DNA from: Scilla litardierei
Lineage: Eukaryota > Streptophyta > Magnoliopsida > Asparagales > Asparagaceae
Assembly: GCA_030789695.1 (NCBI GenBank)
Contig: JAULAV010008640.1
Coordinates: 23,311-87,310, forward strand
Direction: 5' to 3'
Length of the DNA: 64,000 nucleotides
How positions within the stretch are numbered: position 1 is the stretch's first letter; each line of letters starts with the position of its first letter. This document shows positions 22,652 through 34,528 of the stretch, in pieces. The position numbers and the translations under genes are program-made. The notes under the pieces were generated by a model. That model was not told the origin of the DNA. It ran no database searches and was given only the letters and a program-made list of their open reading frames with translations.

Positions 22652-25600
22652 ATTGGAACTGGGAGGTTGCCATCTTTAACTAAAAAAATAAGAGAGATAA
22701 AATTAGGTTGTAAAATAATAATTTCAATACAAAAGATCCATATCTTCCAGAAAATGCAAAAAATAGTCCCGAGCTCAGCAAAAATGTGCAAAAATGTCCT
22801 TTGGTACCGGGAGATCGACATCTTCAACTGAAAAAAAATAAGAGAATAGAAAATTAGGCCAAAAATCCTATCATTTAATAAAAAGATCAATATCTTTTAG
22901 AAAAATTTGGAAATAGCCCCAAACTCAGAAAAAATCAGGAAAAATATTCGTTGGAACCGAGAGATCGCCATCTTCAACTAAAAATAAGAGAAGTGAGACT
23001 TATGTTATAAAAATCATATCATTTAATTAAACATCCATATCTTCCAGAAAATGTAGAAGATAATCTGAGCTCAGAAATATCTGCAACAATATCCAATGGA
23101 ACCGGGAGATCACCATCAACAAATGAAAAATAAGAGAAGATAAAATTTGGATTTAAATTCATATCATTTAATATAAAGATCCATATCTTAGAGAAAATGT
23201 TAAATATAGCACTGAGCTCAGAAAAATCCGAAAAAATGTCCGTTGGAACCGGGAGATCGTCATCTTCAACTGAAAAAAGGAAAGCCAAAATTAGGCCAAA
23301 AATCATATCATTTAATAAAAGGATCCATATCTTCCAGAAAATGTAGAAAATAGTCCGGAGCTCAAAGAAGTCCGCAAAATGTCCGTTGAAACTGGGAGAT
23401 CGTCCTATTCAATTGAAAAATAAGAGAAGATAAAATTAGGCTATAAAAATCATATCATTTAATATAAAGATCAATATCTTACATAAAATGGAGAAAATAC
23501 CCTCGAGCTTAGAAAAATTCGCGAAAAAGTAAGTTGGATTCGGGAGATCGCCTTCTTCAACCAAAAAAAGAACAGAACAAAATTTGGACAAAATCCATAT
23601 CATTTAATAAAAAATACATATCTTTCAGAAAATGTAGAAAATAGACTCGAACTTAGAGAAATCAGCAAAAATTTCTGTTTAAACCGGGAGATCGCCATCA
23701 TCAATTGAAAAATAAGAGAATAGAAAATTAGGCCAGAAAAATTATATTATTTAATAAAAAGATCCACATCTTACAAAAAATGCAGAAAATAGTCCCGAGC
23801 TCAGAAATATCGACCAAAATGTCCGTTGGAACCGAGATATCACCATCTTCACCTTAAAAAGAGAAGACAAAATTATACTACAAAATCATATAATGTAATA
23901 AAAAGATCCAAATTATCCAGAAAATGTAGCAAAATAATTCTGAGCTTAAAAAATCTGCAAAAATGTCAGTTGAAACCGAAAGAGTGCAATCTTCAATTGG
24001 AAAATACGAGAAGACAAAATTAGGCCAAAATATCATATCATTTAATACAACGATCCATATCTTCCAAAATGTGGAAAATACGCTGGAGCTCAGAAAAATC
24101 TGCAAAATGCCCTTTGGAACTGGATGATCTCTATATTCATTCATAAGAGAAGACAAAATTAGGCAAAAAATCATATCATTTAATAAAAAGATCGACATCT
24201 TCAACTGGAAAATAAGAGAAGACAAATTTTGGCTAGAAAAATCATATCAATTTACAAAAAGATCCCTATCTTTCATATAATGTATAAAAGAGCACCAAGC
24301 TCAGAAAATGTTATATAAAAATCTTTACAGTTGAAGATGGCGGTATCCTGGTTACAACGGACATTTTATACATGAAGATGTCAATTTCCTAGTTTCGAAT
24401 TTTCTCTACCCTTTTATTTCGGTTAAAGATGGCGATTTTCTGGTTCTAACGAACATTTTTGGCCTAATTTTATCTTCTCTGATATCATTTAAGAAAACGA
24501 TCAATATATCCCAGAAAATAAGGAAAATATCTCGTAGCTCAGAAATAGCCGCAAAAAGGTGTGTTGGAATCGGGAGATTGTCAACTTCAACTGGAAATTA
24601 AGAGAAGACAAAATTAGGCCAAAAATCATTTCATTTAATAAAACGTTCCATATCTTCCAAAAGGTGGAAAATATCCCAGATATCAGAAAAATCAGCAAAA
24701 ATTTCCTTTGGAACAGAGAGAACGACATCTTCAACTAAAATATAAGAGAATACAAAATTAGTCCAAAAATCATATCATTTAATAAAAAGATCAATATCAT
24801 CCATAAAATGTAGAAAATAGCCCGGAGCTCAGAAAAATCTACAAAAATGTCCGTGAAATCGGACGATCGTCACCTTCAACTTAAAAATAATAGAAGACAA
24901 ACTTAAGCTATCCAAATCATATCATTTAATAAAAAGATCCATATCTTCCATAAAATGAAGAAAATAGCAACGAGCTCAGAAAATCTAAAAAATAAGAGAA
25001 GACCAAATTTGGCAATAAAAATCATATCAGTTAATATAATGTTTCTTATTTTCCATAAAATGTAGAAAATATCCCCGAGCTAAGAAAACTACACAAAAAT
25101 ATCAATCAAACCGGGAGATCGCCAAATTCAACGAAAAAAGAGAAAACAAAATTAGCCAAAAATCTTATCATTTAATAAAACGATCGATATCTTCCAGATA
25201 ATACAGAAAATAGGCCATAGATCAGAAAAATCAGTAAAAATATCTGTTGGTTCCCGGAGATCGCCATCATCAACGAGAAAATTAAGAAAAGACAAAATTA
25301 GGTCAAAAATCATAACATTTAATAAAGCATTCAATATCTTCCAGAAAATACAGAAAATAGCCCCAAGTACAGAAAAATCTGCCAAAATGTCTGTTGGAAC
25401 TGGGAGACCGCCCTCTTCAAGTGAAAAATAAGAGAATGTAAAGGTAGGCGATAAAATCATATCATTTAAAAAATATCCACATCGATAATAAAATGCAGAA
25501 AATAGCATCGAGGTCGGAAAAATTCGTAAAAATTTCCGTTGGAATCGGGATATTACCATCTTCAATTGAAAAATAAGAGAAGACAAAATTAGGATAGAAA

Positions 25601-25719
25601 AATCATATCATTTAAGAAAAAGATATACATCTTACATAAAAATATCTACAAAAATGTCAAATGGAACCAGGATATTGCCGTTTTCAACTTAAAAATAAAA
25701 GAATAAAAAATTAGTCTAC
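22652..25719 (+). repeat. 148-bp satellite array, block 3
   Basis: Resumes at TTGGAACTGGGAGGTTGCC, i.e. in mid-monomer, after the truncated chromovirus. It contains inverted module 24328-24480, the CCTTTGGAACAGAGAGAACG variant, and the TTCTTATTTTCCATAAAATG variant at about 25045. It is interrupted at 25719 by a short-LTR element. No genes. Confidence 0.95.
24328..24480 (-). repeat. Inverted satellite module 6
   Basis: CAGTTGAAGATGGCGGTATC and GGTTAAAGATGGCGATTTTC are in reverse-complement orientation after the GAAAATGTTATATAAAAATC junction. Confidence 0.8.
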
Positions 25720-25848
25720 TGTTATGAATAGGACCCATTGGGCCTATTGGGTATCCACCCACATGAGTAACCAATATGAATACTATATAAAGGGGGCTAG
25801 GGGTTTCCTAGTCTCAACCTTCTCCAAACTTGTTTCTCCTTCACAACA
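25720..25848 (+). repeat. 5' LTR of short-LTR element
   Basis: 129 bp, TGTTATGAAT to TCACAACA, with a CCAAT at about 25771 and TATATAAAG at 25784-25792. The only difference from 32200-32328 is T versus C in CTAG(T/C)CTCAACC. Confidence 0.93.
25784..25792 (+). promoter_or_regulatory. TATA box in short LTR
   Basis: TATATAAAG, 64 bp into the LTR, with a CCAATATG just upstream. It is repeated at 32264-32272. This is a good core-promoter candidate for the element. Confidence 0.6.
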
Positions 25849-26896
25849 CGTTATCAGCACGATCACGCTCCTTGGAAAAGGCAATGATGCTCGAGGAAGG
25901 AGATCCATCAATCGCTCAGTTTTAAGAAGATCGTAATCTTCTCAACGGGGAGCGAAAAGGGCATCCTTCACCAACCATCGTCTAGATTCCCTTGTCGAAT
26001 CTAGAGGTAAATCCTCAAAACTTTTAGATCTAAACTTACTCTTCCTGTAGATCTGCATGATTTAAGATCAAAAAGTTTGAAAACACGGTAAAAATCACAT
26101 TTTTATTTGGATCTATATGTTTATAAACAATAAAAAATCGTTTTTTTAAAGATTTGAATGTTTGAAAAATCCATTTTTTACCCCCCACCTCGATCCATAT
26201 CCTGCACGCCCGATGGGCGTAACGGCGGCGCTCCACAAGTGCCGCCGGCGGCATGCGCCGCGGCCCGCTGCTGTGGCCACAGGCCGCGGACCGCCTGGCA
26301 CAGCGACCGCGCCTCGTGGCACAGCCATGCATCACGGCGGTAAGCCGCGGGCCCTCTAGGGTTTTTCAGAAACCATAGCCCTTAACGGGCCAATTTTTTA
26401 GGGGAGGCCCAAATTAAACCTGATGGGTTGTTTTCATGGCCCAAAAGCCTGAAAATTAGCTCATTTACACATAATTTTTCTTTTTTATTTTTGGCCCCAA
26501 AAGCCCAAAATAACTAAAGAAATTTTAATTTTATAATAAGGGTTAAAGCGAAAAAATAAAATATAAATAATATGGATCAAGGTAAAAAGTTTTTCAAAAT
26601 AATTTCACACACTATTTAGATTATTTATTAACCTTTACATGCCTGTGACATGATTATCTGCATGGTTGTCTATCTTCATATATTATCTGCGTGGATGTGA
26701 TATTAGGCTATGTTTTTAGGGATCAGCCAGGTTTCCGACATCTTTACTTTTCTGCAATTTTTTCTTTCTGAGAGAAATTTGTAAGTCAGGTTATACATGT
26801 AAAAAGAAGCTGAAGGACACCAAAAAGGAGCTGAAGGCGTATGCACAAAGAAGAAAGGGGCTTCTCTTTGAAGTTTCCGAGTTGTATTTACTTTTT
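25849..26896. other. Leader and GC-rich spacer of short-LTR element
   Basis: Directly after the LTR the sequence reads CGTTATCAGCACGATCACG, the position of the primer-binding site. A non-coding leader with palindromic TCTAGATT...AATCTAGA words follows. At about 26180-26360 there is a short GC-rich island (GCCGCCGGCGGCATGCGCCG) with no recognisable protein. The rest is AT-rich and featureless to me. Confidence 0.5.
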
Positions 26897-27139
26897 GGGT
26901 TATTTAGTACCGACCCCCTGTATTTTCTCCAAAATTAGTACCACCCCCCTATGGTTTCAATAATTAGTAAGACCCCCCCTGCCATAGGGGGTGATACTAA
27001 TTTTGGAGAAAACGTCGGGGGGTGATACTAATTTTGGAGAAAAACTTGCGGTGCCATAGGGAGGTCTTACTAATTATTGAAACCATAGGGGGTGGTACTA
27101 ATTTTGGAGAAAACACGGGGGGTCGGTACTAAATAACCC
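26897..27139. mobile_element. Mutator-like MITE, 243 bp
   Basis: Terminal inverted repeats start GGGTTATTTAGTACCGACCC and end with its complement GGGTCGGTACTAAATAACCC. The symmetry extends roughly 80 bp inward (TTCTCCAAAATTAGTACCACC against GGTGGTACTAATTTTGGAGAA). Perfect 9-bp duplications TTACTTTTT flank it at 26888-26896 and 27140-27148, the length typical of Mutator-like elements. There is no coding capacity. It is nested inside the short-LTR element, so it is either younger than that insertion or was copied along with it. Confidence 0.88.
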
Positions 27140-27302
27140 TTACTTTTTCATGCACTTTTTGATGTAATTTCGGACTGTCTTTTTCTGTTGGTGTCGGCTG
27201 GCTGATCCCCATAGTCCTAATTTATTTTCATTACCTATACATTAAATACATGGATGTCTACTAATTCATGCTATTTTAATGCTAAAATGAAAATGTTAAA
27301 TC

Positions 27303-27407
27303 GCATGCGTGGATGTTTATTCTTTAAATAATTCACGTTATGAAAATGTTAAATGCATGCGTGGATGTTTATTCTTTAAATAATTCACGTTATGAAAATA
27401 ATAAATG
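27303..27407 (+). repeat. 52-bp tandem duplication
   Basis: Two nearly identical copies beginning GCATGCGTGGATGTTTATTC at 27303 and 27355 inside the short-LTR element. Confidence 0.85.
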
Positions 27408-30400
27408 CATGTGTAGAAAATTATATGCATGTCGCATATTTCATGATTTCCATGATGTACATTTTATTTAGCATGCTAAAATCACTATGATACAATTTAA
27501 TGCCTGTAGTAAAACTATATATCTGCGATGAGATTATTTAAATGCCTGCAGTATATAAATAGCATGTGTGTACATCATACTTGTTTCAATTTAGGTTAAT
27601 TAAGCATAACTTTTTAGTTTACAAGATTTACAATTATGATGGGCTCATGATATGACGATATTTATGACAACAAGCAAATCATGATTTCAAAAAGTTTAAC
27701 ATTATATCCACTTTGACAAAATAAACCTGAAGTTCAAAATCAAATCAAAAGTCAACACCCTTTCACCCTAAGAAAATAAATATAAACAAATACGATGGAC
27801 TATGCGAAAACCATTTATGCGATCTTTTAGAGATACACATTTTGCGGTAAATAGACATCTCATACTTATTGTCTATATAATCGAATATTGACACCAGCAG
27901 TTGTCATAACACCGGTAAACTCTTTTAGAGTCATCTCACTTTACAATGTATGATTCTTGAATCTAACCCTTACTTTTAAGTGTACGCCCGAAGTCGTGAC
28001 TTAATAGATAAATGAGAAATTATAAATTTCGTAGCCACGTATTTGTTTCCCCTCTGAGCATGATAAACTATCCACATAAAATTTAAACGACTCAAGAAAA
28101 TGGCCTGAAGCCATACTCGAGCATTCAAATAGACTTTTAAAATTCTCTAATTAATTAGAAAAGTGGAAGTATAAAATAATTTGCTCAAACCCCTGATTAT
28201 GTCTTCTTAGTAAGAGTAATTTTCATTTTCCTTTATAAATAATGAAAACTTAAAACATGGGAAGTCTTGAATAAAATGAGAAAGGGAGGATATGATATCC
28301 CTCGACATGGAGTAAGCAATGGCAAACCCAATATCAGATCAGAAGTTCTGATAAGACCCATAATGTTTTTGCAAATATGAATGTGTATTAACTTATGCCA
28401 TATAAAAATACATACATATCTAGTCTAAACGACGAAATTCAAATTGACCTTATGTATATTTAGATACTCCACGAGGACAAATAAATTTTGAAATCAAATA
28501 TAATCTGTTGTCATAACATAAGTCTTAATGAGCATAATTATAGTTGTATGTTTTCAAGAGCACACATCACACTATGTCACTTGTTGACTTAACATAATGA
28601 TTAGTATTATTCTCTTCCAGTTTTAACACATTTTATTTTACTGCGAATGATTTGCTATCTTGAATACCACTAAAAAATAAAATGAGGATGCCCTGTACTC
28701 TCTGAAACTTATACAGTTTCAAAGGATATTCGTCAAAGCGAAATCCCTAATGACTCAAGAAATCAATGAAGCCTGAAGCTTTGTCCCATAATGATCCGCA
28801 CAATAGTCAATGTGAAGATGTAATCCTTCACAGTTTGAACACAGTTTAACTATTACCGGACAAAATTAACTTGAGCATTTTAACGGATTTTTCAAAAGTC
28901 CCACATAAATCCGAAAATAGGAATTAATCTGGAACACCAGAAGTGTCCAGAATCGACCAATTTTGGATCGTTATCACCCTGGATTGATGATGCAAGACAT
29001 CATCCACTAGACGAACCCGAAGATTCTTCAAAAAGGGTGATACTTTCATTGTCCCATTCAAAAGGGAAAAATGATTACGAGATCATCTCCATTCACATGG
29101 ACTTTGACTCTCCCCACTTCCTCAAACGAATCTAAGATGATATACTATCATCATTAAAGATAATGAAGACTTTTAGGTCTCTTGAGAGTATTTAAGGGAT
29201 ATAATAGGCTTTGTCCACTCCCTTAATAGGACTGATGATGTACCTTTGGTATACTCATCAATATATCCTCTAAAAATGGTCATTATCCAACTACAGTTTT
29301 TTAAAATAATGGTAACATTAGATAAAAATGGGAAATCATAAATAATTAGCAACAGTGGTTGCGTACACTTAGCTAAATACACAATTAGAACCTTTTTATA
29401 TGAGTCTGATCAACTCCATATAAACATTTTCTAAGAATTGGTCTAGAGCACATCTTAAAGATGGTACGTCTGCAACGTTGTGTATGTGTTCCTGAAGCAA
29501 CACTACATAAACCGTCATGATGCCATAAAGAGAACACATTCATCAGGACTAACCAACTTTGATGAATAAATCTCGTATGAGTAAGGCATTAGTACACATC
29601 TTATAGATTGTGCTTTGATGGTAATAATGATCCTGAAGATTCTTCAATTCCCTATTTGGTTCAAATCATCTATAAGCTTGTAGCTCAAATTGACCATTTA
29701 AAAAGTACATATGATCTGATTATAATCAGACTGACTATTTAATATTGTCAAACTTTCACATCCCTGCTGCTAAAAATCCAGTTAGGATTGATATACCAAA
29801 TATAATGGATGCAATCTACCAGTAGCAGAAGTGGATGTCCTTAAGAGATGAGAGGACATACCACTAGGCTCCAAAGAGAGAAATCTACTCCTGGAGACCG
29901 AAAAATCAATACCACCACAAAAAATGAGCTCAAATCTAGAACCTTATTGCAACTTGGTTGCTGAGGACCCATTCTGGATCTGTCCATATTCTTTACCCGT
30001 CCCAGAACCTTCACTTCTTCAATGCGTCGTGAAGGAGACACTTCTGGGAGAAATCAAATGATTATAGTACGTACGGGGTGAGTTTTGGGCAAGAAAGAAC
30101 ACATTTTTGTCGACAAATTCTCTCATATTTCACTTTGCCAGTTAAATATAAAATATCGATTCCACAACTCTGCTTTGCCTGAAGCAAAGATAGAGATTTG
30201 GCCAAATTATAATAATGTGGAATGAGGCAATAATAAGGTGAACTGGACTCACTTATGAAATATGAGGTGTATGGACCCGAAGTCCTGATATCAAAAATGA
30301 TATCAAATCCTGTGGGATAACTGAGTATTGTAGGAGAATTATAATAAAATCATTAGCTATAAGCATTTTAGTTTGCTATAGCTTTAGAGGTATAAATTGC

Positions 30401-30880
30401 TCAAACCAGGAAGTAATCAAGTAAGATGAGCTGAACTCACTTACAAGAAGAATCTGATGCATCGACCGGTTTATGTCAAGGTGTAACCCAACGAATGTAA
30501 AAAAGAGGGAATTTTTGGTTGATGTTGCTATTGGATGTGACAACACCACCGGTATAAAATTTCTTTCGCTGCATGTATAAATTTTTTCTTTACTTTCCTT
30601 TTTTGGGGACATATATTAATAATATGATTAAAGGAAAGACAACCTAGACAGAGATTCTTAAAGGACTCATACTAAAAGGTTGTTGTTTGCACCCCTTAAA
30701 ACGGTATTGTTTTTAAGAGAGCAAATTAAAAGAATTGAGATTATTTTAATAACTCAAAATATTATCGGATCTCCTGAAGAGAAAATACTGAAATATCTGT
30801 TAAAGCCTATCTATCAAGTATGATATGATATGATATGAAAGTCCTAGCTAGGCATAAATTCTTAGCTTACAGAATACAAC
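27408..30880. other. Non-coding interior of short-LTR element
   Basis: About 3.5 kb, AT-rich, full of stops in all frames. Apart from the possible pol hinge at 29783-29905 I recognise no gag, protease, integrase, RT or RNase H motif. Words such as CCTGAAGAT and GAAGATTCTTCA recur, as in decayed copia text. Confidence 0.45.
29783..29905 (+). pseudogene. Possible decayed copia pol hinge
   Basis: In one plus frame RIDIPNIMDAIYQ precedes a stop; after a frame change the text gives IPLGSKERN in the place where copia polyproteins have an (R)GRP.GSKD.NPRKRK hinge between integrase and reverse transcriptase. The match is short and broken by stops. It is the only pol-like signal I can find in this element, so I treat it as suggestive only. 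Confidence 0.35.
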
Positions 30881-31151
30881 ATCCTGAAGATGAACTATCA
30901 TCCTGAAGATGACATTAATCATCCTGAAGATGAACTATCATCCTGAAGATGACATTAATCATCCTGAAGATGAACAATCATCCTGAAGATGACATTAATC
31001 ATCCTGAAGATGAACAATCATCCTAAAGATGAACTATTATCCTGGAAATGATCTATCATCCTGAAGATGAACAATCATCCTAAAGATGAACTATTATCCT
31101 GGAAATGATCTATCATCCTGAAGATGACATTAATTAATCATCCCGAAGATG
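30881..31151 (+). repeat. ATCCTGAAGATGA minisatellite
   Basis: Alternating 19- and 21-bp units, ATCCTGAAGATGAACTATC and ATCCTGAAGATGACATTAATC, forming 40-bp higher-order units. They degrade rightward into CCTAAAGATGAACTATTATCC and CCTGGAAATGATCTATC variants. Located upstream of the 3' untranslated part of the element. Confidence 0.9.
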
Positions 31152-31869
31152 AAAACTTCATACAATGACAATTGATGAAGAAATATTAAAATCATTCTCC
31201 ACTAAATACACCTATTTGGTTGTATGGATATACATTAAAAGACCCCTTTCCGTTAGATGGAAGATGGAAAGAATATATAAGGTCCAGAAGTACCTTAAGT
31301 GTCTTTGGAACACTCTTTTACCTGGTCAACTGCATGCGTCTCTTTTGAGCGTTAGTAGTATAGCTATTAGCCGGGTACAATGCAGCGCCTGCAGCGCACC
31401 ACTGGACCAGAGATATGTAGCTTCTGCATTATCTCCAAGGGTCGAGGAAAAATCCGCCATGTTAAATGTATTTGCATATGCAGGTTACAGATCATCGCGA
31501 TGAATAGTATAAAAGGGACGTCCACCTCCTGAAGATCTACACAGAATCCTCCCAAGTCTACATCCTTCCACCATCACGAGAAGCTCATCACCCAAAGATC
31601 AGTTCAAGAACATACAAAGCCAGGTCCTAAAGTACCTCACAGACAATGACGATTGAGACGTGGAGCTGTCTACCAAGATCGCAGCGCTCCTTTAGTTTCA
31701 GCTACTGCCTTATATGAGTGAAATTTGTATAGATGAGTGAAGTTTATACTTTACATTTGCTTTTGGAATGTTGTAGATGAGATGGATGTATAGACGCATA
31801 TGAGATTAATGTATAGATAGATAGGATATCTGCACGCCTGAAGCTTGATCAGATAAGGGGGAGTCAACT
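31152..31869 (+). other. Spacer with internal TATA motif
   Basis: A plus-strand open frame at 31165-31503 (MTIDEEILKSFSTKY...) has no recognisable domain. It is followed by AATAGTATAAAAGGGACG, with a TATA motif at 31508-31516, and a CT/GA-rich stretch of leader type. It could be a captured or secondary promoter, but nothing proves expression. Confidence 0.3.
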
Positions 31870-31876
31870 GTAGAGT

Positions 31877-32126
31877 TGTACTCTTTTTCCTTGGCTAGTG
31901 TTTTTCCCACAGGGTTTTCCATAGTCAAGGTTTTAACGAGGCAACCACCTTGACTCTGGATCCAGAAGTATCCACCCCTCGGCGCATCCCCAAATCAGGT
32001 GAAGTTATGGAGTGATGTACTCTTTTCCCTCCGCTATTGGTTTTTTCCTACAGGGTTTTCCATAGATAAGGGTTTTTAACGAGGCAGTTACCCCTAACTT
32101 GGATCTAGAAGTATCCACCCTTTAAG
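31877..32126 (+). repeat. Tandem duplication of copia-type 3' UTR motif
   Basis: Two diverged copies, about 140 bp apart, of GTACTCTTTTTCC...CACAGGGTTTTCCATAG...TTTTTAACGAGGCA...GAAGTATCCACCC, at about 31877-31982 and 32017-32126. This motif is common in the 3' untranslated region of plant copia elements, so it supports the superfamily call and the plus orientation. Confidence 0.75.
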
Positions 32127-32199
32127 ATACTCAGTAATACTAATGAATCATTCAGTATTCATAAAGTCGAGTATACCACGTTGGTTGGATAAGGGGAAG

Positions 32200-32328
32200 T
32201 GTTATGAATAGGACCCATTGGGCCTATTGGGTATCCACCCACATGAGTAACCAATATGAATACTATATAAAGGGGGCTAGGGGTTTCCTAGCCTCAACCT
32301 TCTCCAAACTTGTTTCTCCTTCACAACA
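32200..32328 (+). repeat. 3' LTR of short-LTR element
   Basis: 129 bp, one difference from 25720-25848. The purine tract AAGGGGAAG lies immediately before it, and satellite starts immediately after it at TATACAAAAATC. Confidence 0.93.
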
Positions 32329-34508
32329 TATACAAAAATCATATAATGCAATAAAAAATCCATATCTTCGAGAAAATGTAGAAAATAGCCCCGAGCTTAG
32401 AAAAATAGGTAAAAATGTTTGTTGGAACCAGGAGATTGCAATCTTCAACTGGAAAATAAGAGGATACAAAATTAGGCCACAATATCATATCGTTTAATAA
32501 AACGATCCATGTCTGCCAAAAATGTGGAATATAGGCCGGAGCTCAGAAAAATCCACAAAAATTCCATTGCAACCGGAAGATCGTCATCTTCAACTGGAAA
32601 ATAAGAGAAGACAAATTTAGGGTAGAAAAATCATATCATTTAATAAAAAGATCCATATCTGTCATAAAATGTAGAAAATAGGACCAAGCTCAGAAAATGA
32701 TATATAAAAATCTTTTCATTTGAAGATGGCGATATCCCGGCTACAATGGACATTTTTATAGATGAAGATGGGGATTTCATGTTTCCGAATTTTGTCTTCT
32801 CTTATATTTCAGTTGAAGATGGTGATTTCCCGGTTCCAACAAACATTTTTTGGCCTAATTTTTTGTCTTCTCTGGTATCATTTAATAAAACGATCCATAT
32901 CTTCCAGAAAATATGGAAAAGCCTGGAGCTTAGAAATATCCATAAAAACGTCCGTTGGAACCGGGAGATCACCAACTCCAATTGGAAAATAAGAGAAGAC
33001 AAAATTAGGCTAGAAAATCATATCATTAAATAAAATGATCCATATCTTCCAGAAAATGTGGAAAATAGGCCGAAGCTCAGAAAAATCAACAAAACTGTCA
33101 TTTGGGACCAAGAGAATGCGATCTTTAACTAAAATATAAGAGAAGAAAAAATTAGGCCAAAAAATCGTAAAATTTAATATAAAAATTACCATGTTCAATT
33201 GGAAAATAAGAGAAGACAATCTTTGGTTATAAAAATCATAACATTTAATAAAAAGATCCTTATCTTCCATTAAAAAATCCGCAAAAATGTAAGTTGGAAC
33301 ACCGGGAGATCGCATCTTCAACTTAATAAAAAGATCCATGTCTTCCTTCAAAATAAAGAAAATAGCACCGAGCTAAGAAAATCCAAAAAAATTGTCCGTT
33401 GGAACCGGGAGATCGCTATGTTCAACTGGAAAAATAAGTGAAGACAAAATTTGGCAATAAAAATCATATCATTTAATATAAAGATTCTTATTTTCCATAA
33501 AATGTAGAAAATATCCCCGAGCTCAGAAAAATCCGCAAAAAATATCTGTCGGAACCGGGAGATCGATTAATTTAAGAAAAAAGAAAACAAAATTCAGCAA
33601 AAATCATATCATTTTAGAAACAGGTCGTTATCTTCTAGATAATATAGAAAATAGCCAAGAGCTCAAAAAATCAGCAAAAATATCCGTTGGAACCAGGAGA
33701 TCGCTAAATTTAACAAAAGATAAAACAAAATTCGGCCAAAAATCATTTCGTTTAATAAAACGGTCGATATCTTCCGAATAAGACAGAAAATAGCACAGAG
33801 CTAAGAAAAATGTGCAAAAATATCCGTTGGAACCGGGTGATCGCCATCATCAATGAAAAATATATGAGAAGATAAAATTAGGCCCAAAGTCATATCATTT
33901 AATAAAACGATTGATATCTTTCAAAAAATACAGAAAATAGCCTCGAAGTCAGAAAAATTCGCAAAAATGTCTGTTGGAACTGAGATATCGCCATCTTCAA
34001 GTGAAAAATAAGAGAAGAAAAAATAAGTCTAGAAAAATCATATCATTTAATAAAAAGATCCATACTTTCTAGAAAATGTGGAAAATAGCTCCAAGCTTAG
34101 AAAAATTCTTAAGAATTTCCGTTGGAACCGAAAGATCGCCATATTCAACAGAAAAATAAGTGTAGACAAAATTAAGCCAAAAGATCATATAATTTAATAA
34201 AAGAGTACATATCTTCAATAAAAAGTAGAAATAGGCCCGAGGTCAAAAAAATCCGCAACAATGCTCGTTGATACGAGGAGATGGCCATCTTCAACTGAAA
34301 ATAAGAAGAGACAAAATTAGTCTATAAAAATCATATCATTTAATAATAAGATCCATATCCAATAGAAAATGTAAAAATACACTCGATCTCAAAAAATATG
34401 CATAAATGTCCGTTGGAGCCCGGAGGTCACCATCTTCAACCGTAAAATAAGTGGATATAATATTAGGCTATAAAAATAATATAGTTCAATACAAAAGATC
34501 CAAATATT
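32329..34508 (+). repeat. 148-bp satellite array, block 4
   Basis: Satellite between the short-LTR element and the CACTA element, with inverted module 32717-32873, then the ATTTGGGACCAAGAGAATGC variant and the ATTCTTATTTTCCATAAAAT variant in the same order as in other blocks. No genes. Confidence 0.95.
32717..32873 (-). repeat. Inverted satellite module 7
   Basis: CATTTGAAGATGGCGATATC and CAGTTGAAGATGGTGATTTC are in reverse-complement orientation after the GAAAATGATATATAAAAATC junction. Confidence 0.8.
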
Positions 34509-34528
34509 CACTACTACAAAATGGACCT

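Larger units (their letters stand above)
25720..32328 (+). mobile_element. Short-LTR (copia-like) retrotransposon with decayed interior
   Basis: Bounded by two 129-bp direct repeats that start TGTTATGAATAGG and end TTCACAACA and differ at one base. A purine tract AAGGGGAAG precedes the right copy. Flanks TCTAC and TATAC are a 5-bp target duplication with one mismatch, and joining them restores satellite (TCTACAAAAATCATATAATG). About 6.35 kb lies inside but no gag or pol frame survives. Weak copia signs are a RP.GSK-like hinge at about 29783-29905 and the 3' untranslated motif TTTTCCCACAGGGTTTTCC...AACGAGGCA. Near-identical LTRs around a ruined interior imply that the copy was mobilised in trans. 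Assignment to copia rather than another superfamily is inference. Confidence 0.82.

Noticed and set aside
22408..25586. Many 60-145-residue open frames within the satellite, mostly minus strand, with shared words such as MIF..ILSSLIFQLKM and FQRTFL
   Set aside because: They are translations of the same AT-rich 148-bp monomer, vary in frame and length with monomer indels, and show no start, stop or codon conservation. They do not form a protein family. The first 240 codons' worth in this span also contains the pol fragment, which is annotated separately.
26146..26359. GC-rich Arg/Ala-rich open frames in the short-LTR leader
   Set aside because: Open on both strands, low complexity and no domain; composition explains them.
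30881..31151. Possible CRISPR-like array
   Set aside because: The units are contiguous tandem repeats without unique spacers, and the context is plant retrotransposon DNA.
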